Below are positions 47,349 through 58,702 of a DNA stretch of 64,000 nucleotides, piece by piece; the first letter of the stretch is position 1; every line of letters begins with the position of its first letter. The notes below the pieces were generated by a model. It saw only the letters and a program-made list of their open reading frames with translations. It made no database searches and was not told where the DNA came from. The stretch comes from Rehmannia glutinosa (taxonomy: Eukaryota; Streptophyta; Magnoliopsida; Lamiales; Orobanchaceae), in the NCBI GenBank assembly GCA_016081115.2, contig JABTTQ020001494.1, positions 186,001 through 250,000 of the forward strand. The letters run 5' to 3'. The position numbers and the translations under genes were made by a program.

Positions 47349-47992
47349 GTGGTCTTTCAAAAATCTGCCCGTTGAAGAGATAGGCTTGTTTTTGAAGGTC
47401 ACTTGTGGTCGTTGGCTTGTCTTGTTGCAGTTCTTTGAATTGACATTTCCTCGTATACATGATCCTTCAGCTTTTCAGAGATCTGACACATGTGCAGTGC
47501 TTCCCATTGGTTTATTCCTTTTGCACGCTTCTGGGACTATGCACTTTAAGAAAGGTAGTATGGAAGTATTACTTGTTTAAGTAATTCTCTTGATTTACGG
47601 CAACAACGGATCTCTTTGATTATCTCGACTTGACTGTATTTCCTTGCCTTCCCAGGTGACTTCGAGTCAGCTTCCAATCATTGGGTGACTCTTCTGTCAC
47701 TTCAACTTGAGACTTGGCTATCTTGAGTTGACTTGACCGATACTTCACTCATTGCATCTCACCGCACCTTGATCGAGTTCCTATCTTCTCTTCTTTGCCA
47801 TACTCAAAGTGCCTCACAATGAGTCTTCTTTCTAGTCTCCGGTTGTCTTCTTGCATGTTCTGGCATAGCTGACTTAACTCAGCTCAACCAGCCCTATCTA
47901 TTACAATGCAATTTACAACAAAAATGGGGTGCCAACTTCCTATTCTAAGTTTACATGGCATTCATCAAAATCTACAAAATAATTTCCCAACA
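47349..47992 (-). repeat. Element D 3' LTR, proximal part (U3 side)
   Basis: On the minus strand it starts TGTTGGGAAATTATTTTGTA at 47,992, just after a polypurine tract (47,993-48,006). It runs to the B insertion, where GTGGT (47,349-47,353) is the duplicated target. The companion part is 19,188-20,124. Confidence 0.87.
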
Positions 47993-48325
47993 ATTTCCCC
48001 CTTTTTGATGATGCCAAAACTTAAAACATACATCAATAATTAAACAGCAAAGATACATAAATGCAAATGTAGAATCACAGAATGTATGCTTAAAATCGAT
48101 CTTTTATTGATCATAACATTCTTGTTCTTTACATAGCTGTTTACAAAGTGTATCAGAGCTTGAATCAAAAGAAAAATGTATCAGAGCTTAAATGGACCTT
48201 AAAGTAACCATGCTGTTCTATATCTTCACAAGTATAGAAATTGTACAGTTTTATTCAATGTACAAAAGACTTACATAAAAATGTATTTACATAGTAAAAT
48301 ACACGAAGGGGTGGACAACAACACT

Positions 48326-50567
48326 TCATCTCCTTCGCCGCTGCCTCCTTCTTTCATCTTCTTCTTGACTCTGTCATCTTCGACCTTCTTCTCTTTTTCT
48401 CATCTTGACCTCTTCTTCTTCTTTTTCATACGCCCTTCCTCCGGGACTTCATCTCTTCTCGTCTTTCTTGTCTTTCCTCCCATAGCTGAGTTTGTCTTTT
48501 ATTTTCCTCTTCAATTCTCTTCACGTACTCAAAGATTGTTCTTAGCCACGGGTTGGCTACTTCGTCAAATCCAGCCCAATAGATCCCTCTTTTCTTGCAC
48601 GGATCTATATACTCAATATTTTTGGGTAGAGGTCTCGAGGTCAAACCTCTTCCTCCACCTCTGCTTCTTCCTCTTCCTCCGGGCGTGTCTTGTATTGGGG
48701 TCTTCTTTTTCCCAACCGAGTGACTAGCAGAGTGACCACCGAGAGAGGCGCGATGAGTCCGCTGCTGTCGCCTTCTTCATATAGTGTGAGACCTTTTTCC
48801 CAAGACAAATCCCAGGCTTGAGCCATGGACATATTTCGAAGTAACCTTCGAGATACGAGCATTTTGAATTCATCACAGATCTTGGCTCGGTTCAAAGATA
48901 CGAAATGGCATAGGTGTCTGTCATTGGAATACCTCCATGTTGTTTTCGAATATCCATAACTCGGGCATCCATCCTTCCTTCCACTTCCTTCATCCCTCGC
49001 TTCAATCTGTCTTTCTTTTTTTCACCATAGGTACAACAGAGTGTTGGAGTGGCGAGTCATGGGAGTTTGCCGATAATATCATTGTGTGACAAGACCTTGT
49101 TGGGGTTTTAGCAATCATCAAGGTCACATCTTTCGAACCTTCCCCCTCAACGAGACTTCCCTTTCTTCTTTCTTATTACTTCCTCATTTGTCTTTCCCTT
49201 CACAAATGCTTCCTTCCTTCTCGACCGGATCCCTTCAAGCGCATTTAGGTATTCTTCTTCCCCTTTTTGGCATCATCAAAGGAGAGAGGAACCCCGGAAA
49301 CAAGCTAGCAAGTAAGAAGTCTAGTCTGGCGATAGCCGGAGTTCGTCGAATCTGCTGCGGAGTATCTTTGCACGGAACTCGGTGCGGTGGCGTTGATTCA
49401 CGCTACCAACTTCATCTCAACTATGAGAAGATGAATTTTCGAACCATATTCTCTTCCACACGCAGGAGCTCGTTCTTATTGTGTTCACGTAGCAACTTTA
49501 TCTCCGTGGTGTGAGATTCATGCATTTGTTCGATGTGCTCTTGCAATTTTGTCTTTGCATCAGCATTCTCACCGCGGACTAGCAACTTGTTGAACAATGT
49601 CTGAAATATCGAGCTTGTTCCACACGCATTTTGTCTGCGCTTTGCCACCACTCCGGATCGACTATTATGCCTCGCAAATCGCGAGCAAGGTTGGCGTCTC
49701 GTTATCCGGCCTCATGTCCGGTGAGGCCTGGTGCCTCTCCATCTTTTCAATCTCGGCAAATAAGGCTTTGAAAACTTTCGAACTTCTTTGTCTCCTCGGT
49801 TTTTGGTGACGCCAAGCAAGCGTCAAAGTCATAGTTATTTGGAACAATGGTGTCGATGGAATGACGGTCAGTCTGTGGAAGCGCTCGCGATCTCTAGCGA
49901 TTCTTCAGGGAGTTCGGGTACCTCCAGAGAGAAAGGAAATGATTCTACAAAAGGATCATCACGGGCAAGCGGAATCGGAATGTTCAATGATAAATGGTGC
50001 TCGTGAAGTCCCTTATGGAGTCGAACTGCTTTGCAACTTGGGGAGCCCGCGCAGATGGACTCTGTTTTTTGTGATGCATTGTGAAGTCGACCCGACTTGC
50101 CGAGCCTCGGCTATCTCAACACCGTCGGTCTCATTTGGTTTTTCCAAATGAGTTGTCGGTCCTCGGCCTTATCGAGCGTCATCGGACGATGATGAGATTG
50201 CCATGGGTGGCTCATCATCAAAGTTGAATGTTTGGCGAGTAGTCTTGAGGTCAGACTTACTCGTGGTTGGAACATTCTCAGCTGAGTCTTTTGGATCTGC
50301 AATAGGGGATGACTCAACTTCATCTTCACCTTCGGATCCCAGAAAAGTTACATCAGGATTGTCCTGGGACTCGTGAAGAGCACTTATCTCCTTTTCTGAT
50401 GGATCAATGATGGCAGGAGGGATGTTCTGTGCCTCAGTCTCTTTACCCCGGGAAGTCTCAACCTCCCGTTGGCCTTCATTACCTCCTGCAGTCTCAACTA
50501 CAGCGAGGCCTTGGACATCCCCTTCCACAGTGTCAACTGTCTTGGGGTCTTCTGTGGTGGTATCCAC
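48326..50567 (-). pseudogene. env-like ORF of element D, C-terminal part
   Basis: Minus strand, from the E insertion at 50,567 down to TGA 48,326-48,328. It encodes a Ser/Asp-rich middle (DPSEKEISALHESQDNPDVT, 50,400-50,340), the coiled coil (EQMHESHTTEIKLLREHNKN at about 49,540-49,480), the NMSMAQAWDLSWEKGLTLYE part (48,840-48,780) and the EEENKRQTQLWEERQERREE tail (48,520-48,455). Its last 1.38 kb before E (about 49,187-50,567) is repeated at 59,078-60,420, so this region is duplicated around E. Confidence 0.72.
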
Positions 50568-50905
50568 TGATAGGCGTGAATTTTGCATGTATTTTGAGGC
50601 GTATTTCGAGCTATAATGATAAGTAAACATGCATATACTCGCGTTAAATGTTACATATTCACTCCTTGTGGAAAAGATATTACACTTTGCTTATTTTGTA
50701 GGAATTTCATGATATTTGAAGCTAATTGAATAAGAATATGAGGAAAGCAAAGTGGAAACACGTAGAATTGAGTGGATATACGAAAAGTGAAGCCTAAAAG
50801 AGCGAAAGTTGAGCGTTCACGGAAAAGACAGGGGGCACACGGGTTGGGCGTGCCTCAAGACACCACCCGTGCACCCCTGTATAAGGATAATTGAAGCTGC
50901 AGCAT

Positions 50906-51091
50906 GGCGCACGGGTAGCCCATGCATGGGCGCACCACCCGTGCGCCCTACAGAGAGTCGGATTAATTCATCGGAGTGGCGCACGGGTAGGCCGTGCTCC
51001 GACGCACCACCCGTGCGCCCTACAGAGAGTTGGGGTATTCCAGCAGGGTGGCGCACGAGTAACCTGTGCGTGGGCGCACCACCCGTGCGTC
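50906..51091 (+). repeat. three 72-bp hairpin repeats in the Athila LTR
   Basis: Each unit has a left arm GGCGCACGGGT (50,906; 50,978; 51,050, the last with GAGT) and a right arm ACCCGTGCGCC (50,937; 51,009; 51,081, the last ending GTC), an 11-bp perfect or near-perfect inverted repeat with a loop of about 20 bases. The period is exactly 72 bp. The array ends about 50 bp before the TATA box. Confidence 0.88.
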
Positions 51092-51142
51092 TGCGCTGGA
51101 ATCCCATAATCTGCAGCATTAAGCCCTAAACATGATGGGGAG

Positions 51143-51150
51143 TATAAAAA
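51143..51150 (+). promoter_or_regulatory. TATA box of element E LTR
   Basis: TATAAAAA in the context GGAGTATAAAAAGGC, downstream of the hairpin array. It is the likely start site region for the element's RNA. Confidence 0.6.
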
Positions 51151-52096
51151 GGCTTTCTGGGGGGCGCACACAAGGATTTTCTGGCATTTTGGGGATCTAC
51201 AACACAAGGCAAGAGTCAACTCTTGGAAGGAGACATCAAGGAGACAATCGGGTTGCATCGGAGCTTGAAGAACGGAGATATATCGAGAGATTGTCGACGT
51301 TCCTAAGTTTTCTTGCTTCTCTTTTAGTTTAAATCTTTTAGTTTCATTTGTAATGACTTTGAACACTTTGTGTATAAGTTGTTTAATCATGTGTAGCTAA
51401 ACTCTTGTGATTTCCGGGTTTTGGAAGTAGATTAATGAACTCTTGTTGGATGTTTTAATCTTGGTTGAAGTTATTATCTTGAAGCCTATTTGAGTACTTT
51501 GAACTTATTCTTGTTTTATCACTCGGCCAATGATTTGACATGTTTGATATATTGATTCATAATTCGAGAGATGAGTTTCAATATTAGATCTTGAGTACTT
51601 GACACGAATATTTGCATGAATCGAGAGGTTTGTGAATGTTTGTGAGGACATTTGATCTTTTGTGCATTTGGGAGTTGTATATCTTATGTTGAGTAGAGAT
51701 GCTAGCATAGATATTTCAATCTACATTTCATATGCATCTCGAGAGGGAGGATAAAATAGCTTTGTGATCGTCTTATAGGAATATTGATAATAACGTGGCT
51801 TGATTAAACCGAACAACAAGAGGATTATTAATCGAAACCTTAACTCGGAAATCCATTACATCATCTTAATACTTCTTTCATTTGTGTTATTTTATTCTTG
51901 TGTTTTAGTGATTTAAATTGTCTTAATCTCAAAACAACAACCATCAAATATTGATCGTCTAAATAAAAGTAAAACTATCTTGGCTCAATACTTAGCCTAT
52001 TGATTTATTAGTCTCCGTGGATACGACCTTGCTACCCTATTCGATAACGAACACCGTACACTTGCGGTGAAGCTAAAAATAAGGCGAACAAGTTTT

Positions 52097-52114
52097 TGGC
52101 GCCGTTGCCGGGGA
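52097..52114 (+). other. Element E primer binding site
   Basis: TGGCGCCGTTGCCGGGGA lies six bases after the LTR. This sequence is characteristic of Athila/Tat gypsy elements (Asp-tRNA-type primer). Confidence 0.85.
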
Positions 52115-52254
52115 CTAATATAATTTATGGTGCTAATATTGCGATAGATAGAATTATTCTTAATTTAGACATTTTTTTTATTATTTATTTTGTTTTAGTG
52201 TGACTTGAACTCTACATTATTTTACTTGTTTCTTCTAGTTTGTCCAGGTAGTGC

Positions 52255-53650
52255 ATGAACACGCGCTCTAGGCGGGGGGACTTAATACCGCTCATACCGG
52301 AAGTTGAAGCTTTCGCGAGGAGAATCAGTGCTACCACTAGACGAGCTAAAAGACAACACAATCCGATAATGGGGGATTTGAATGAGTTACCAATACCGCC
52401 AAACAATGGTGGAAACGAGTTACCGATACCGGTTCAACAAAGAAGCCATTCGTGATTACTTTCGACCACAAACGAATCGTAATTACGGTGGTATTGCCCA
52501 TATTCCTATCAATGCCAACAACTTCGAACTCAAACCGGCACTAATCAATATGGTGCAAAGAATCGATTTGGGGTTTGCAACCGAAGATCCTAACTCTCAC
52601 CTTGCGCATTTTATCCAAATATGCAATACGATCAAAATGAACGGAGTCTCGATGACGCCATAAGATGCGCCTATTCCCATTCTCTTTAAGGGATAAGGCG
52701 AGAAATTGGTTGGGTACTTTGACGCAAGGCGTGTAAGCACATGGGACGAGCTAAGCCAAAAATTCTTGTTTAAATTCTTTCCACCGAGCAAAACTTTGCG
52801 GCTCAAAAGCGAGATTACTCAATTCCGACAGTTCGACTCGAGCCTTTGTACGAGGCTTGGGAAAGATTTAGGGATTTGTTAAGAAGATGTCCACAACACG
52901 GCTTTCCGGAGGATTAACAACTATGTTTCTTTTACAATGGTTTAATGGGGCAAACGAGGGCCTTTGTTGATGCCGCGGCGTGGGAGGAGCATTGTTGGCA
53001 AGGTTTCCACAAGATGCCTTAAATCTTCTTGAGGAAATGGCCATGAACGATTACCAATGGCCATCCGAAAGATCCAATGTACAACGAGTAGCCGAAATCT
53101 CGTATTCGACTCTATCAAAACATTATCGGCACAAGTAGCGGCTTTGACAACTCAATTGAGTGTATTTACGAAGGGGGCGGAAGCGGTACGAGCACGGGTA
53201 GTGAAGCTCTTCTATATCCGATGGAAGAGGTAAATTATGTGAATAAGGAATTTCGTAATTTAGGAATAATTCAAACCCAACGCACTACCATCCAGGGTTG
53301 AGAAATCATGAAAATGTTTCCTATGCAAATACAAAGAATGTGTTACAACCTCCGCCGGATTTAATGCTTCAAGTGGAGCGGTAATGGATGAGGCAAATCG
53401 TCGTTGGAAGATACACTCACCTCCTTCATAAATCAATCTAATGCTTTCATGAATGACACGAGGAGCCGCCTCGATAAGCAAGACCTTAGGATGGATAAGT
53501 TAGAACAACAAGTGACAAGCTCAATAAAGAACGGAAACTCAAATGGGTCAATTGGCCGCAATTGTGGGGAGTCAACATCAAAAGGGTCAATTTCCAAGTA
53601 ACACGGAGGTCAACCCGAGGGAACATTGCAATGCTATCCATGTGTGGGAT
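52255..53650 (+). pseudogene. Element E gag (Retrotrans_gag type)
   Basis: The start is ATG 52,255 (MNTRSRRGDLIPLIPEVEAF). Athila-type gag words follow in shifting frames: AIRDYFRPQTNRNYGGIAHI, INANNFELKPALINMVQRID, DPNSHLAHFIQICNTIKMNG, then DDAIR-type, an LRDKARNWLGT-like segment near 52,700, FFPPSKT, RCPQHGFP and a coiled-coil SRLDKQDLRMDKLEQQV (about 53,462-53,512). At least four frame breaks are visible. Confidence 0.78.
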
Positions 53651-53933
53651 GGAAAAGAGAATGAAGAGTCGAAAATGCTGATATTGGTGTGACGTCAGAA
53701 TCACGCACGACTCGTGTATCAATGCACGACCAGGTCGTGTGTGTGGCCGAGCCTACCATTCAAATTCAGGGAAATGACAGAAACGATGCTCAAGGCAATA
53801 TGAAAGTTAAAGGAGGAACCGAGCAACAAATAGATAAACAAAAAAGAGCCAAGAAACGTGAATCGTATCCTAACTCTAATTTGCTGAAATATAATATTCC
53901 TCTTCCCTTTCCCCGATTGTTCACAAGAATAAT

Positions 53934-54480
53934 ATGAATAATCAATTTGCTAAATTTGTGGGCATGTTTAAAAAATTGCACATTAATGTTCCTTTTGCAG
54001 AAGCAATGAAACATATGCCAAATTATGCAAAGTTTTTAGGGGAAGCGATGCCCAACAAGAACAAATGGGCAGAGAATGGGATTGTCAACCTGACGGAAGA
54101 ATGTAGCGCACTCATACAAAGGAAAATACCGCAAAAGCTGAAAGATCCGGGGAGTTTCACTATTCCTTGTACAATAGGCGATATTTTCTTTGACAATGTA
54201 CTTTGTGATCTAGGATCTAGTATCAATTTGATGCCGCTGTCCGTTCTCAGAAAGCTTGGACTCGTAGAAGTGAGACCATCCATGTCACCCTACAACTCGC
54301 GGATAGATCACTCGTACATCCAACGGGGATACTAGAAGATGTGCTCATAAAAGTCGATACATTCATATTCCCGTGGATTTTCTAGTCTTTAGATATGAAT
54401 GAGGATTGTGACACCCTCTTATATTTGGGCGTCCATTTTTGGAAACCGCGGAAGCATTAATAGATGTGAAGAAAGGGGAG
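53934..54480 (+). pseudogene. Element E aspartic protease region
   Basis: It is open over 53,934-54,335: FVGMFKKLHINVPFAEAMKH, MPNYAKFLGEAM, KIPQKLKDPGSFTIPCTIGD and CDLGSSINLMPLSVLRKLGL, where DLGSS is the position of the catalytic Asp motif (usually D-S/T-G) in Athila proteases. A shift near 54,290 leads to ETAEALIDVKKGELTLQVDD (54,442-54,501). After this, pol is missing. Confidence 0.78.
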
Positions 54481-54849
54481 CTTACATTACAAGTTGATGA
54501 TGAGCGTATTTCATTTTCCATTTTTCGGAATGTGAAAAGACATGGTGATGTTAATGGTTGTAAAACAACAACAATTGCTAATTCCTGTACTCAAGCTAAT
54601 AGCTTGAATAATTGTGTGCATTCTAAAGATAATATGCAGGGATTATCAATGAAGAAGAAGGAAAGGCACAAAAAGCCTGATGTTGAACCAAGATTGTGCA
54701 CGTACCATTCGCACGATGAAGAGGAGAACACATGGATAGTTGACGAACATGAAAAACCTCCTTTAGTAATGATCAAGGGAGGTGTAAATCCAAGTGAGCG
54801 GGATTGGCATGGAAAACTGCACGATGAGGTGACAAGCCTCATTTCGCAA

Positions 54850-55815
54850 AGATCATAATCGGAATTAAAAGGCGTCAAGCTAAAGACGTTAAATATAGCG
54901 CTTGTTGGGGGGCAACCCAACGGTTTTTCGTGTGAATTCCATTTTTTGTGTGTGTTTAGTTTCAAAGATTTGTGTGATTTGAGTGCTTTGATATGCGAGT
55001 TTTTATTAATGAGTGTGACTTGTGTGTTTTTGTTGCATTTTTATGTGTTTTTATTTAAAAAAAAAATACCTAAATTGCTGTACAGGTGCGCACGGGTAGC
55101 CCGTGCGTTGGCACACCACCCGTGCGCCCTGCAGAGAGTAGAGGAATTTGCTGGGGTGGCGCACGGGTAGCCCGTGCTTCTACGCACCACCCGTGCGCCC
55201 TGGAGAAGAGGCTTAAATATGACAGTTTTTAAACTGTCTTCTTCTCCAAAACTTCCACAAATCGCGCGCCCACTACCCCCAACTTCATTACCTTCGAAAT
55301 TTCTTGCAAATTCTACTCAAATTCGTCCTTTTAATCCCTCCCCCATCACAATTGAACTTCACTTTACGTTGAATCCAAATTTACTTGAAGAATTGTGAGC
55401 ACAAGCACCTAGGGTTCAAATTTTCCACTTTGAGAATTCTGGTAAGAACACCGTTTCTCCTTGTCAATTCGTTGTCAATTATGTACTAGGGAGCATGGTG
55501 GGTGTTTATTTTGATATTTTTGCTATGATTTATGTGAATTATTCTTTGAGGCAAATTATCAAACACTTTGTGGGCTTGTGTAATTGAGGAGATTTAGGAT
55601 GAATTGTTGATGAATAAGGCATGGCCAATGGTTGTTTAAGCTAATATTTGTCTAGAATGGCCATAATTTTTGCTTGTTTGGGGTAGTTGATCGAGCAAAG
55701 TAACGTGGGCATGTGAATTTGCATCACCCAATATGTTAGCTTTAATCCCCTATTTTGTTGTTGTCATTGATGATATTGGGATGCTAATGAAATGCGTTTC
55801 AGGTACACACTCTTC
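54850..55815 (+). promoter_or_regulatory. hairpin pair, TATA-like box and leader intron before third ORF (element E)
   Basis: After the Athila post-pol block (about 54,880-54,930), two hairpin units identical in design to those in the LTR occur (right arms ACCCGTGCGCC at 55,118 and 55,189; period 71 bp). TTAAATAT (55,213-55,219) and the perfect palindrome GACAGTTTTTAAACTGTC (55,221-55,238) follow, then a CT-rich leader. A possible intron runs from CTG|GTAAGAAC (intron start 55,441) to TGCGTTTCAG|GT (intron end about 55,801), just before ATG 55,816. This resembles a complete internal promoter with a 5' leader intron. Function is inferred only. Confidence 0.5.
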
Positions 55816-57228
55816 ATGGCCGAGCGAAGAAACCCCCAGGGTGGAAGGAAACGTGCACGCGAGACGGCACAACACGAAGTGGCACCGCCGGAGGTCGACC
55901 AAAACAGTCCAGAGGCATATGGGGTCAACTTGACAAATGCCGATGATCTTGAGCGATGGAATCGCTTGATCGGTCGCCAAATAGCTCCATCTCGCTACGC
56001 CGACGATGATTGTACCCAAACTTTGGGGATACATGAGGACGTGTGGCGTCTTTTCGCCAAGGTAGGATGGACGAACTTCATGAGCCGAAGGTGGCCGACA
56101 TTTAAAAGGTATACATTGGAGTTCTTGAGTACCGTGGAAGTACTCAAACAAGGCGGGACCTTTGAACCGTATATGATAAAGTTTCAGTTGGGGAATGTCC
56201 GTAGACAACTGTCTATGACCCAATTGAACACCATTTTCGAGGTCCCTACCAACGCTCGTACCCGCCCGATGCCTCATTATGATCAATACGACGACGGAGA
56301 ATGCTTGTGGAAACACCACAAACGGGGCCGATGTTGTATGTTGCGCGAATCGCTAAAGCCTCATGGATCCAGGAATCCGTTTTCCGGTATATTCAACGCG
56401 CGTGATCGCATCCTCCGTGTTCGCCCGAGAAAACATTGGAGGTATGACGACTAAAGAACTTTATCTTCTCGGTGTATGGTTACAAACACCCCCTACAACA
56501 CCCATTGTCAATTTTTTTGAACAAATCGAAGATTAGCTAGGCGGGAAGGGGTACGATTTCGATAGGGGCCTCATTACCCCTATTGCCCGGCATTTCAATA
56601 TTGATTTCCGAGGCTTGGAGCCTATCCCGGGCAGCACTCGGGTTAATTTGGCCTCGTTGCACCACATGAAGTTCATAGCAAACGAAGACAACAGATTGGT
56701 GCTTCTACAAAAGAAAGGTGCTGCATTTCCGTTGCCTAACCCACCTTACACCACCGTCGATACATTAACAGACACCACCAACTTCCTAATGAACTCTGAC
56801 GCACATAACCAAATTACTGAGGCTATAGAGTCAAGAAAGAGGCGTAGAGTTGAAGGTTTCTTAGATGAGGAGGATATGGTGGCGGAGGAGGATGCGTTTC
56901 ATGGCCGAGAAATGGGGATGGAACCTCATCACCCCCAAATTGGGTATGATATACCCGAGTCCTCACACGGAGGTGATTACCCCCGACATTCTCAAAGCGG
57001 GGATCGCCCGGTCCTTCTCACGATGGAGGACCCCAGCGGCACCAATTTTCAAGACATGTTTATGCGTTTGGGGAGAACTTGAGGCGGCAAGAAGAAGAGT
57101 TGAGGTGGCAAGGAGAGGATTTGAGGCAACATAGGGCTGATTTTCTCGCATTCAGCGAGCGATCTGAGCGGCGTTCCGAGGAGACGTGGCAAGTGCTCCA
57201 ACAGCTACACATGTGGCATATTTCTTAA
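55816..57228 (+). pseudogene. Athila ORF1 / env-like third ORF (element E)
   Basis: The start is ATG 55,816 (MAERRNPQGGRKRARETAQH). The N-terminus is basic, followed by an ATHILA ORF-1-like domain: GIHEDVWRLFAKVGWTNFMS, FLSTVEVLKQGGTFEPYMIK, FQLGNVRRQLSMTQLNTIFE. A frame break near 56,340 is followed in other frames by TTKELYLLGVWLQ (with a stop near 56,534) and EPIPGSTRVNLASLHHMKFI (56,618-56,677), a Glu-rich segment (RKRRRVEGFLDEEDM), and a coiled-coil tail (NLRRQEEELRWQGEDL) ending at TAA 57,226-57,228. In Athila elements this frame sits where retroviral env would; its role is not established. Confidence 0.72.
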
Positions 57229-58702
57229 GGCCACTTCCCACCACCGCCGCCGCAGTGATTCAGGTATATCCCCACTTTTTGTTATTGAAATTCTATTTTT
57301 TCCCTTAGGACACTATAATTTCATTCAAGTTTGGGGGGAGAGATAGAGCATTTTAGTACATGAGAAGTGTGGATACAAAAAAAAAAAAAAAACAAAATTC
57401 ATGCATTTTGTGTTTTCATATAGTTGCATTAGAGCACTCTAGGTTGCATTTGCATTAGAGCACGTTTATAGATTTAGCACGTCTATTGCTTTAGTAGTGG
57501 TTAGAGAGTGTGTTGACCAAGCATGTGCAACTTGTTGTTTGTGTGTTGATTGAGAATTCATATTGTTGGGATTAGATGCTGGTTATGGATTGATTGAGCC
57601 TTGAATAGATAGCTTTGAGCATGTTGATATGAAAAACTTGGTGTGATGCTTTGAATTACATTTTGACAAGCCTGTGAGCTTTGAGCCTTTACTGCTATAT
57701 CTTGTGCGATCTTGTTGTAATTTGAGTGTATCATTCATGTTGATTAAAATTCTAGAACTTGCTTGGGTATCTCTGTCAAGGCCACATGTGTATGTGAATT
57801 GTGAATGTGATTAAAGGCCATCTTTGCTAGCCTTTCAAGCCTTTTGCCTACCTAAAAATGTGAAAACTCCTAGTTAGCCAAGTTGAGCCTATAGCCTATT
57901 TCTTTGATAACCACAAAATTTAACCCTTGATCTTAATATATTTCCATCACCTTAAACTCGAATGTATAACGTTGAGTAAAAGGGGAATGAACGAGGTTGA
58001 ATGGGTGGGAATTGAAAAATATGATAATTGGGCATACCTGGTTAAATGGAATAAAAAGAGGAAGGAAAGATGTTGAAAATGCACAAATGAAAAAAAAAAA
58101 AATTGAAAAGTTGATAAACTTGGGGGGCGAAGGATTGTGAATGGAGGAGATTTTCAAAAGAAAGGAAGGAAATGGAGATAAATGAAGTTGATAAAAATGA
58201 GGGATGATTGGAGTAGCATATGGGATTGTAATGAAAATGATTGATATGCTCATCGGTCTATACACTCGAGTTTGAGTCACTTTATCCAAAAATTTCCTAC
58301 CTAAACCAAAGAGCCTTCATTACAACCAAATGAGAAAGTCCTTTATGATTCACAAACTGCATACACTCTCGTGGCGGAGATATGAGACAAATTGCAAGCC
58401 TATGGTAATTTTGCGACATCGAATTGATTTGAGCGTAAACACGTCCTACAACCCCGTGAGATGAGAGTATACACTTAACTTTGAGAGTTGGATTCAGAGC
58501 ATTTCACTTTGGTTTATTTGAGGCGTGTTCTTTGATTAGATATTTGAGGCTTGATTGAGTTGTACTCAGCATTCATGACGAACAATTTGGATTTTCTTGT
58601 AGATTCTCGGTGTCTTGTTGTTATCTTTATCTCCCTGTTGTACTTTATCGTGTTCTAAATATTGTTGATCGGGATGGTCAACAGTTTAAGTTTGGGGAAT
58701 TT
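57229..58702 (+). other. Element E 3' untranslated region with two polypurine-like tracts
   Basis: About 1.5 kb without a credible gene. AGTTTGGGGGGAGAG at about 57,330-57,344 and AGTTTGGGGAATTT at 58,689-58,702, directly before the 3' LTR, both look like polypurine tracts. An A-rich stretch (57,378-57,394) follows the first. Confidence 0.55.

Larger units (their letters stand above)
50568..52090 (+). repeat. Element E 5' LTR (1523 bp)
   Basis: TG..CA ends. It contains three hairpin repeat units (50,906-51,091), a TATA box TATAAAAA at 51,143-51,150 and an AT-rich R/U5 part. Over the shared 375 bp it differs from the 3' copy at about three positions by eye, so the insertion is young. Confidence 0.87.

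Noticed and set aside
19188..47992. D's LTR as the shared middle LTR of a tandem A-D array from unequal recombination
   Set aside because: A shared LTR should be followed, in element direction, by a primer site and gag. Instead its end abuts A's integrase in mid-frame, which fits insertion. The missing right end leaves some doubt.
50817..51119. Open frames over the hairpin arrays (repeated AHHPCALQR- and HGWCA-type peptides) as proteins
   Set aside because: They are read-through of GC-rich hairpin repeats on both strands of an LTR. The peptide repeats only reflect the 72-bp DNA period; no start context or homology supports a gene.
57933..58289. 118-codon minus-strand frame in element E 3' region
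   Set aside because: AT-rich, Phe/Ile/Ser-rich, inside the untranslated 3' part of an Athila element, with no motif.
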